Shown one piece after another: positions 17,376 through 23,469 of a DNA stretch of 34,181 nt. The notes beneath the pieces are model-generated. The model was not told the origin of the DNA and made no database searches. It worked only from the letters and a program-made list of their open reading frames with translations. A program made the translations under genes and the position numbers. This DNA is from Tahibacter caeni. GTDB taxonomy: Bacteria > Pseudomonadota > Gammaproteobacteria > Xanthomonadales > Rhodanobacteraceae. Within the stretch, counting starts at the first letter, position 1, and the number at the start of each line of letters is the position of its first letter. Where the stretch lies: the NCBI RefSeq assembly GCF_024609805.1, contig NZ_JANFVR010000015.1, positions 1-34,181 of the forward strand. Reading direction: 5' to 3'.

Positions 17376-18889
17376 AGTTCCAACTGATCAGTGCGTTCCA
17401 ATCCAACGCCGACAGCGGCTATCGGCTGCTGCCGTTCCGGTTCGGACGGCTGCCGGATCGCCCGGACGAGGTGCTCGTCACTGGTGACAGCGGCCGCTTC
17501 ACGTTCCTGTCGCAAGCCGATTTCCTCGCATTTGCCGATCACCGGCTCGATCCGACCACGACGCGGGCAAGGGATCTCGAAGGACTCGACCTGCTACACC
17601 GCGGCGACAGACCGATTCCGCTCGACCGCCATGCCATCGCCTGGCGCACGCGCAAGGCGTTCCTGTTCGATGGACCGTCACTGCATATCTTCGTGGTCAC
17701 CTTGCGCTGCCATCACAGCTGCCGCTACTGCCAGGTATCGCGCCGGGCGGAGTCCGATGCCGGCTACGACATGGACGAGGCGACGGCCAGGGCCGCGGTC
17801 GACCGGCTGTTCGAGTCGCCGGCGCGACAGCTCACCGTCGAGTTCCAGGGCGGCGAGCCGCTGCTCGCCTTCGAGCGCATCCGGGGCATCGTCGAGGACA
17901 TCGCCGCACGCAACCGTTCGCAGCGGCGCACCATCACATTCGTGCTGGCCTCCACCTTGCACGGCGTCACCGACGAACAGCTCGCGTTCTTCCGCGAACA
18001 CCGCTTCGAGCTGTCCACCTCGCTGGACGGGCCGGCAGCGCTGCACGATCTCAACCGGCCGCTGCCGACACGCGAGAGCCATGCGCGCACATTGGCCGGC
18101 GTCGCGAGGGCGCGAGCCGCGCTCGGCGCCGACCACGTCAACGCGCTGACCACGCTGACGCGGGCCAGCCTCGCGCATCCCGAAGCCATCGTCGACCACT
18201 ACATCGAACAGGGTTTCACGTCGATATTTCTGCGGCCGCTGAGTCCCTACGGGTTCGCGCGCCGCGGCCTCGCACGCCAAGGCTATGCGACCGGCGAGTT
18301 CATGACGTTCTATCGCCGGGCGCTGGCCCACCTGATCCGCCGCAACCTCGAAGGCCATGCCCTGACCGAGGCCTACGCGACCCTGTTGCTGTCGAGCATC
18401 CTGACACCGTTCGCCCACGGCTACATGGACCTGCGCTCGCCGGCCGGCGCCGGACTCGGCGTGCTGCTCTACGACTACGACGGCGCCGTGTATCCGAGCG
18501 ACGAGGCGCGCATGCTCGCCGCCGAAGGCGATCGGCGTTTTCGCATGGGCTCGGTACATACGCCATATCGGGAGCTGCTGCTGTCGGAGCCGATGCAGGC
18601 CATTCTCGCGGCCGGCCTGACCGAGGGGCTGACCGGCTGCGCCGACTGCGTGTTTCAGCCGTACTGCGGCGCCGACCCGGTCGACGCTTACGCACGCCAG
18701 GCAGACGTCTACGGGCATAGGCCGAGCTCGGCCTTCTGCGCGCGGCAGACCGCGATGTTCGAGCTGCTGTTCGGCTATCTACGCGACGGCGACGCGGATG
18801 TGATGCGCGTATTCCAGAGCTGGGTGCAACGCCGCGCCGTCGCGGAGATCCGCGGGGAACCGCCGGAGGCCATCGATGCGGCCGCATGA
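17372..18889 (+). CDS. hxsB: His-Xaa-Ser system radical SAM maturase HxsB
   Basis: A 505-residue radical SAM enzyme. An N-terminal domain of about 100 residues (FQSNADSGYRLLPFRFGRL, with FLSQADFLAF) precedes the radical SAM core: the [4Fe-4S]/SAM motif CHHSCRYC at residues 113-120, FQGGEPLLAF as the GGE-type SAM-binding strand, and LSTSLDGPAALHDLNRP. The C-terminal part has a SPASM-like Cys cluster, beginning CADCVFQPYCGADP near residue 423 and ending with a Cys in SSAFCARQ, typical of peptide-modifying maturases that hold auxiliary iron-sulfur clusters. It should modify side chains of HxsA; the chemistry is unknown. It starts with GTG overlapping the hxsD stop and overlaps hxsC by 14 bases. 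Confidence 0.9.
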   Translation: MKFQLISAFQSNADSGYRLLPFRFGRLPDRPDEVLVTGDSGRFTFLSQADFLAFADHRLDPTTTRARDLEGLDLLHRGDRPIPLDRHAIAWRTRKAFLFDGPSLHIFVVTLRCHHSCRYCQVSRRAESDAGYDMDEATARAAVDRLFESPARQLTVEFQGGEPLLAFERIRGIVEDIAARNRSQRRTITFVLASTLHGVTDEQLAFFREHRFELSTSLDGPAALHDLNRPLPTRESHARTLAGVARARAALGADHVNALTTLTRASLAHPEAIVDHYIEQGFTSIFLRPLSPYGFARRGLARQGYATGEFMTFYRRALAHLIRRNLEGHALTEAYATLLLSSILTPFAHGYMDLRSPAGAGLGVLLYDYDGAVYPSDEARMLAAEGDRRFRMGSVHTPYRELLLSEPMQAILAAGLTEGLTGCADCVFQPYCGADPVDAYARQADVYGHRPSSAFCARQTAMFELLFGYLRDGDADVMRVFQSWVQRRAVAEIRGEPPEAIDAAA

Positions 18890-20105
18890 AACGCCGGCCG
18901 AGTTCCGCGGAGTGCCCGAGCGCCGGCTGCTCAAGATCGTCGACGGCCTGACTTTCGCGCGTGGCGATCTGACGCCCGAGCAATGCGCCTGGCACAGCGA
19001 CCGGCCGGGCGCGCCTATACCCGACCTGCCCTGGGGCGCCGTGCTGGTGGCTCCTGTGACCGGCTCGTACGATGCCGACAGCCAACCGCGCGCGACGGAC
19101 GCGGATGCGCGAAGCGATGCGCCGCGAAACGGCGTGCCGCAGATTCGCCTCGCCCGTGCCGACGCCGCAGCGCCCGGCGACGTCGTCGAACTGTTGCCCG
19201 AGCGCAATCGCCTGCGCACGCGCTATCGCCGCGGCGCCAACGCCAACACCTTGTTCGCCACCGAACGCTGCAACAGCTACTGCCTGATGTGCTCGCAGCC
19301 GCCGCGGCGCGTCGACGACGACTGGCGCGTCAACGATATGCTCGAGGTGATTGCGCTACTCGACCGCGACGTGCCTGAACTCGGCATCAGCGGCGGCGAG
19401 CCGACACTGCTCGGTGACGGCCTCGTCGCGATCCTGCGCGCCTGCCGCGACCGGTTGCCCGACACGCCGCTGCATGTGCTTTCCAACGGCCGGCGCTTCG
19501 GCACTACGGCGCTCGCCGACGCCGTGGCCGGCCTGCGCCACCCGCGCCTGACCTGGGGCGTGCCGTTCTATGCCGACGTGGCCGACGTCCACGACTACGT
19601 GGTCCAGAGCGCCGGCGCGTTCGACGAAACCCTGCACGGCCTGCTCATGATGGCCAGCAAGGGACTGTCGTTCGAGATACGCGTCGTGCTCACGGCGCCG
19701 ACCGTCGCGCGGCTGCCGGCGCTCGCCGACTTCATCTGGCGGCATCTGCCCGCGGCCGTGCATGTGGCGTTCATGGGACTGGAGCCGATCGGATTCGCGC
19801 TCGCGAACCACGACGCCTTGTGGATCAATCCGGCCGACATGGCCGAACCGCTGACGCGCGCGGTGCATCATCTCGCCAATCGCGGCATGGCCGTCTCGCT
19901 CTACAACCTGCCGCTGTGCGTGCTGCCCGCAGCGCTGCGCCCGTTCGCGCGCCGCAGCATCTCCGACTGGAAGCAGCGCTACCTGGACACTTGCGACGGC
20001 TGCGCCGTACGCGCGCGCTGCGCCGGCTTCTTCGAATGGGTCAAACCGGGATGGATACCGCACGGCCTCCACGCCTTGAACGCTGCCGAGGTCAGCGAAA
20101 CATGA
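18876..20105 (+). CDS. hxsC: His-Xaa-Ser system radical SAM maturase HxsC
   Basis: A 409-residue second radical SAM protein. The cluster motif CNSYCLMC sits at residues 132-139, preceded by NTLFATER. SGGEPTLLGDGL and LHVLSNGRRF follow as expected for the SAM-binding strands. A further Cys group CDGCAVRARCAGFF close to the C-terminus may bind another cluster. It is the standard partner of HxsB; in such paired systems both enzymes are presumed to act on one protein target. The ATG at 18876 lies within the end of hxsB, and its stop overlaps the hxsA start as ATGA, so all four genes look translationally coupled. Confidence 0.9.
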   Translation: MRPHETPAEFRGVPERRLLKIVDGLTFARGDLTPEQCAWHSDRPGAPIPDLPWGAVLVAPVTGSYDADSQPRATDADARSDAPRNGVPQIRLARADAAAPGDVVELLPERNRLRTRYRRGANANTLFATERCNSYCLMCSQPPRRVDDDWRVNDMLEVIALLDRDVPELGISGGEPTLLGDGLVAILRACRDRLPDTPLHVLSNGRRFGTTALADAVAGLRHPRLTWGVPFYADVADVHDYVVQSAGAFDETLHGLLMMASKGLSFEIRVVLTAPTVARLPALADFIWRHLPAAVHVAFMGLEPIGFALANHDALWINPADMAEPLTRAVHHLANRGMAVSLYNLPLCVLPAALRPFARRSISDWKQRYLDTCDGCAVRARCAGFFEWVKPGWIPHGLHALNAAEVSET

Positions 20106-20803
20106 ACGACCAGTCGTCCTTCGGCGAACGCCTGCGGCAATTCGTGCAACTGGTCGTCGGACTCGGCAGCGCCAGCGCCGGCGCCGCCCACGCGACGGCG
20201 ACCGTGCCGCCGACGACGCACGCCGGACCCGACGCGGACCTGGACCGCTATACGCACACGCAGTCGCTCAACGCCGACTCGCTGCTGGTCGCCCGCGGCC
20301 ACCGCTCGCATTCGAGCCATCGCTCCCATTCGTCGCATTCCTCACACTACTCGGGCAGCGGCGGATCGGGCTATTCCTCGCCGCGCGCGCCGGTCTATTC
20401 GCCGCCAGAGCCGAAACCCGCACCGGCCCGAACACCTGCACCGTCGCCTTCCCGCGCACCCGCATCGAGCGCCGTACCGGTGAAGAAGTCCAATGTCGCG
20501 CCGACGACAGCACCGTCGTCGTCCACTCCGGCACCGCTCTACACCATGCCTGGCGTCGAGGTCGAACCGCAACCCAGCAGCGCGAACAAGGGCGTCCGCA
20601 CCCAGGACATGCTGCGCATCCTCGTCATGCGCGTGCAGGCCGCGCTGCTGCTGAAGAATTACGACCCGGGCGAGGTCAACGGCGTCATGAGCGCCGAGAC
20701 TATCGCGGCGCTGAAGCAGTATCAGAAGGATCGCGGGATCAAGGCCACAGGGACTATCAATGCGCAGACGTTGGATGCGTTGGGGGTCAGGGCGAGTTTT
20801 TGA
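20102..20803 (+). CDS. hxsA: His-Xaa-Ser repeat protein HxsA with peptidoglycan-binding domain
   Basis: A 233-residue protein, the presumed substrate of HxsB/HxsC. A hydrophobic, Ala/Gly-rich segment (about 14-31) may be an export signal. Six uninterrupted His-Xaa-Ser triplets occupy residues 67-84 (HRS, HSS, HRS, HSS, HSS, HYS), followed by Gly/Ser and then a long Pro/Ala/Ser linker (about 85-160). The C-terminal domain (about 166-233) matches the peptidoglycan-binding type 1 fold: VMRVQAALLLKNYDPGEVNG, MSAETIAALKQYQKDRGI and GTINAQTLDALGV. This suggests that a modified His-rich segment is displayed at the cell wall. The triplets could bind metal even without modification. Start fixed by the ATGA overlap with hxsC. 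Confidence 0.88.
   Translation: MNDQSSFGERLRQFVQLVVGLGSASAGAAHATATVPPTTHAGPDADLDRYTHTQSLNADSLLVARGHRSHSSHRSHSSHSSHYSGSGGSGYSSPRAPVYSPPEPKPAPARTPAPSPSRAPASSAVPVKKSNVAPTTAPSSSTPAPLYTMPGVEVEPQPSSANKGVRTQDMLRILVMRVQAALLLKNYDPGEVNGVMSAETIAALKQYQKDRGIKATGTINAQTLDALGVRASF
20300..20353 (+). repeat. Six tandem His-Xaa-Ser codon triplets in hxsA
   Basis: Six nine-base units encode His-Xaa-Ser with Xaa = Arg, Ser, Arg, Ser, Ser, Tyr. Synonymous Ser and His codons vary between units (CAC/CAT; TCG, AGC, TCC, TCA), so the protein pattern, not DNA slippage, appears to be maintained. Confidence 0.9.
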
Positions 20804-20875
20804 ATCAGGGTTGTGCGGTTAGATGCACCTATTGAAGTACGAGCTTTTATCAGTAGCCGACAGAAGGATGAGCGC

Positions 20876-21238
20876 ATGAATCCGCTAAATTGGTGCGTCG
20901 TGAAATACACCGATGAGGAGGATCAAGTCTGGTATGTCGATCGAATCAGGCCACCTACTTTTGTGGTCGCAAAATGCAGCTTAGCTACCCATTACGAGAT
21001 TGAGCGCTTACACGAGGAAATCTTCTCCAAGTGCTGACATGAACGCTTTGATGAAGCCATCGCCATTGAACGCGATTTGATGGCAGTGCTGGCCCGCAGA
21101 GATGTTCATGAAACAGTCGATCCGCGTGCTGCGGTTGAGTTTCTCGTCGACGGGTCAACTGATCCCCGAACGAGGTGGGCGGCGCAACAAGCGGTCGAGA
21201 CCTACTGGCGCGAGGCAGATGGCCCCATTCCTTGGTAA
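20876..21238 (+). pseudogene. Small unknown gene interrupted by an in-frame TGA
   Basis: An ATG at 20876 with AGAAGGA upstream opens a 53-codon frame (MNPLNWCVVKYTDEEDQVWY ... EEIFSKC) that stops at TGA 21035-21037. The same frame then continues without a stop for 66 more codons (HERFDEAIAIERDLMAVLAR ... DGPIPW) to TAA 21236-21238. Both parts have a natural, acidic and hydrophobic composition unlike chance frames in this DNA. The simplest reading is one 120-residue protein broken by a CGA-to-TGA change. Alternatives are a real 53-residue gene followed by another starting at ATG 21080, or readthrough. I recognise no family. GC content is lower than in neighbouring genes, which points to acquired DNA. 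Confidence 0.5.
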
Positions 21239-21275
21239 GTCCCACCCTACTTTGCGCTTCCAAATTGAATGCCAG

Positions 21276-21395
21276 CTAGTCGCACTCCAGTTGAAGGTTT
21301 GCCGTGAGGAATGTAGCCAGGGCAACTTTCTTGCCCAGGCGTTTCTCGCATCCGCGATTCAGCGTAAGAATGCCAACTAGCAATCCAAGCACCAC
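21276..21395 (-). CDS. Possible 39-residue membrane peptide
   Basis: A minus-strand frame from GTG 21395 reads VVLGLLVGILTLNRGCEKRL, then GKKVALATFLTANLQLECD and a stop. A short hydrophobic helix followed by basic residues is typical of small membrane proteins, and the composition is unlike shadow frames here. There is no clear ribosome binding site and only GTG starts, so this is a weak call. Confidence 0.25.
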   Translation of the reverse strand: MVLGLLVGILTLNRGCEKRLGKKVALATFLTANLQLECD

Positions 21396-21474
21396 CCACG
21401 GAGCCGCACGTACCTATGCACGGAAGCTCTTGACGCTTCTTAAAATTTGAGGGAAATTCGCGCCGTTGCCGCCA

Positions 21475-21655
21475 ATTCGGCAACCGGGTTTAGCAGCCCG
21501 AACCTATGACGCGCACAGCGTCGAACGGAAATGTCGGCGTTTTTTTATGCCTGAATTTCCGAACGACTCCGCCTGCCGTTTTCTGGCGGCGGTGTGCGGG
21601 GAGCCGCAAGGCTCGCCGGGGTCATAGCCGGTCTGCTAACCCGCACACCGTTCGC
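21475..21655 (+). ncRNA. C4-antisense-like structured RNA
   Basis: The stretch matches the layout I know from the C4 antisense RNA of phages P1/P7 and related prophage elements. A 5' hairpin CGGGTT-tagc-AGCCCG (21485-21500) is followed by a second stem GACGC/GCGTC (21508-21522). Then comes CGGCGTTTTTTTATGCC (21535-21551) and a three-way structure closed by GGTGTGCGGG (21591-21600) with CCCGCACACC (21640-21649). Inside lie GAGCC-GCAA-GGCTC (21601-21614) and a CCGG/CCGG stem (21616-21631). GACTCC at 21565-21570 could pair with the GGAGTT beginning at the ribosome binding site of the next gene. A weak TTGACG lies at 21430-21435. C4 RNA controls the short gene that follows it. Confidence 0.65.
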
Positions 21656-21706
21656 CACCCCTTTCGCAACCGTCTCGGGTGGCGGCTCCGACCGAAGGAG
21701 TTGCTC

Positions 21707-21805
21707 ATGGAAGACCGGTACGCGTTACGCACGGCCGAGGCCCGCCTCGGCGCCTTTCTCCGCATCGTTCATTCCCACTACCGGCCCAGGAGGTTCGCGC
21801 CATGA
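21707..21805 (+). CDS. Short leader-like gene behind the C4-like RNA
   Basis: A 32-residue frame (MEDRYALRTAEARLGAFLRI ... RRFAP) with a strong GAAGGAG six bases upstream of its ATG. Its stop overlaps the next ATG as ATGA. The position, directly behind a C4-like RNA and overlapping the next gene, parallels the small icd-type gene of P1-like immunity regions, whose translation the RNA controls. No sequence family is recognised. Confidence 0.5.
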   Translation: MEDRYALRTAEARLGAFLRIVHSHYRPRRFAP

Positions 21806-22080
21806 ATCGCCACGGCTCGTTCTTCCCGCTGCCCGCGGAATCTCCCGGCACCGACCCGGTGCTGTTCGCGTTCGTCGTCGATACGCCGCAGCAGCGCGAG
21901 GCGCTGCATGAGGAGCTGCTCGCGCGGATCACGGCGATCCAGACGCTCAGCGAGACCTTGGCGACGGCGCAGCTCGAAGCGCCCCATGCGCGCTCGCATG
22001 GGGCGATGCTCGATGCGGTCGCGATCCTGTCGCGCGACGTGCGCGGCCTGATCGAAGCGAGCATCGATCCGGGGCCGTGA
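21802..22080 (+). CDS. Small conserved-looking protein of unknown function
   Basis: A 92-residue frame starting at ATG 21802 with AGGAGG upstream (21788-21793). It reads MNRHGSFFPLPAESPGTDPV, then FAFVVDTPQQREALHEELLA and a mainly helical C-terminal half (ITAIQTLSETLATAQLE, AMLDAVAILSRDVRGLIEAS). The helical half resembles small accessory proteins of mobile elements that follow C4-like RNAs, but I cannot name a family. It has no signal peptide or membrane segment. It is translationally coupled to the 32-codon gene by ATGA and is followed 12 bases later by a terminator, so the RNA and two genes form a closed unit. Confidence 0.6.
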   Translation: MNRHGSFFPLPAESPGTDPVLFAFVVDTPQQREALHEELLARITAIQTLSETLATAQLEAPHARSHGAMLDAVAILSRDVRGLIEASIDPGP

Positions 22081-22091
22081 TGGCGCTGGCC

Positions 22092-22121
22092 GGGGCGGCG
22101 CCTGCGCCGCTCCGGCGTTTT
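22092..22121 (+). terminator. Rho-independent terminator after the small gene pair
   Basis: GGGGCGGCG and CGCCGCTCC form a nine-pair stem (one G-U) around CCTG, followed after GGCG by TTTT. It ends the C4-RNA unit and also lies at the 3' side of the convergent lodB gene. Confidence 0.55.
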
Positions 22122-22154
22122 GCAGTGTGGTCCTACTGCGAAGCGCGCTGCCGC

Positions 22155-23465
22155 TCACGCCGACGCCGCGATACGTGATGACGAAGCATCGTCGGCGGCC
22201 CGTCGCATCGCCCAGAACCGCTGGCCGCCGTAGCGCGCCGGGCCGGCGTAAGTGTCTTGCCAGCGACGGCGATAATGCGCATGCACCGCCGCCTGTTCGG
22301 CCAGGAATGCAGCCTGCGCGCCTGCCGCCGCGGCATCGCCGCCGGCGCCACTCTGCGTGATCACCGAGGCGGCGCTCTCGGCCGACGCGAGCGCATGGAA
22401 CAGTCCCTGCGAAGCGATCGGATCGAACGACAGTCCCGCGTCGCCGAGCGCGAAGAAGCCGGGCGCAGTCTGCGCCAATGCCGCAGGATCGAGCATCGCG
22501 CTGCCGGCCGGCCGCGCGTGCACGGCGACGTCATCGCCTGCCGTTACCGGCAGCACCTCGGCGAGCACCGCCTGCCGCCGCGCTTTCGCGAGCAGCGCCG
22601 GCAGCGATCGGAGCGCGCGCAGTTCCGCATCGTCCGCGTCGAGATGGAACGCGAGCACGCGTTGCCCTGACGGCACGCGCACGCTGTACCACCAGCCGTT
22701 GGTGTCGGCGCAGAGGCGTGTGCAGTCGTCTTCGTCGTCGGCGCGCGGCGGCAGGTAGGCGTGGAGGCAGATCAGTTCGTCGTCGACGCGGCGCGGAATG
22801 CCGAGCTGGCGCGCGATCGCGGCGTTGCGGCCGGTCGCGTCGACGAGTACGGGCGCGCGGTGGATCTGCCCGGCGTCCTGCCGCTCGACCTGCCAGGCGC
22901 CGCCGACAGGCGAGGCATGCAGCGGGCCGCATTCGTCGGCCAGCGTGGCGCCGGCCGCGAGCGCGGCTTCGCGCAGGTCCGTGTCGAAGCGGTTGCGGTC
23001 GAGGTGCCAGCCGGGGCCGTTGGGATCGCGCAAGTGGTCGAACCAGACCGGGTCGCCGTCGTCCCAATGCGAAATCGTCGCGCCGCGTTCGGCGTGACCG
23101 GCGGCGAGGAAGCGCTCGAGCAAGCCGAAGCGCTGCAGCAATACGCGCGCTGCGCCGGGCAAGGATTCACCGATGCGCGGAACCGGCGGTGCAGCGATCC
23201 GGCCCGGCGGCGCCGCTGCGGCCGGCCGGGAACTCGCGATTGCCCCTGTGGCAGCGACGGCAGTCGCCGGTGCCTGCATGTCCGGCGAAACCCTTTCCGT
23301 CGGCGCTGGCTCGGCAGGAAGCGGCGCGCCGTGCGCTGCAGTGCGGGCGCGGAGCACCGCACGCTCCAGCACCAGCACACGCCGCTGCGGCGCCAACCGA
23401 GTCGCCAGCGCCGAGCCCGCGGGCCCGGCGCCGACGATGATCGCGTCCCAGTCGGCGACGCGCAT
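22155..23465 (-). CDS. lodB: LodB-like FAD-dependent maturase of a quinoprotein oxidase
   Basis: A 436-residue flavoprotein. The FAD-binding motif VGAGPAGSA opens the protein (from about residue 9) after the short MRVADWDAII. GATISHWDDGDPVWFDHLRD, FALGDAGLSFDPIASQGLFH and the tail HYRRRWQDTYAGPARYGGQR are typical of the tryptophan-halogenase-like flavoproteins that pair with LodA/GoxA. LodB is needed to form the cysteine tryptophylquinone cofactor of LodA in the cytoplasm. An Ala/Pro-rich insertion at about residues 40-95 is unusual. It begins four bases after the lodA stop, and the two are clearly one operon. Confidence 0.85.
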   Translation of the reverse strand: MRVADWDAIIVGAGPAGSALATRLAPQRRVLVLERAVLRARTAAHGAPLPAEPAPTERVSPDMQAPATAVAATGAIASSRPAAAAPPGRIAAPPVPRIGESLPGAARVLLQRFGLLERFLAAGHAERGATISHWDDGDPVWFDHLRDPNGPGWHLDRNRFDTDLREAALAAGATLADECGPLHASPVGGAWQVERQDAGQIHRAPVLVDATGRNAAIARQLGIPRRVDDELICLHAYLPPRADDEDDCTRLCADTNGWWYSVRVPSGQRVLAFHLDADDAELRALRSLPALLAKARRQAVLAEVLPVTAGDDVAVHARPAGSAMLDPAALAQTAPGFFALGDAGLSFDPIASQGLFHALASAESAASVITQSGAGGDAAAAGAQAAFLAEQAAVHAHYRRRWQDTYAGPARYGGQRFWAMRRAADDASSSRIAASA

Positions 23466-23469
23466 GCGC

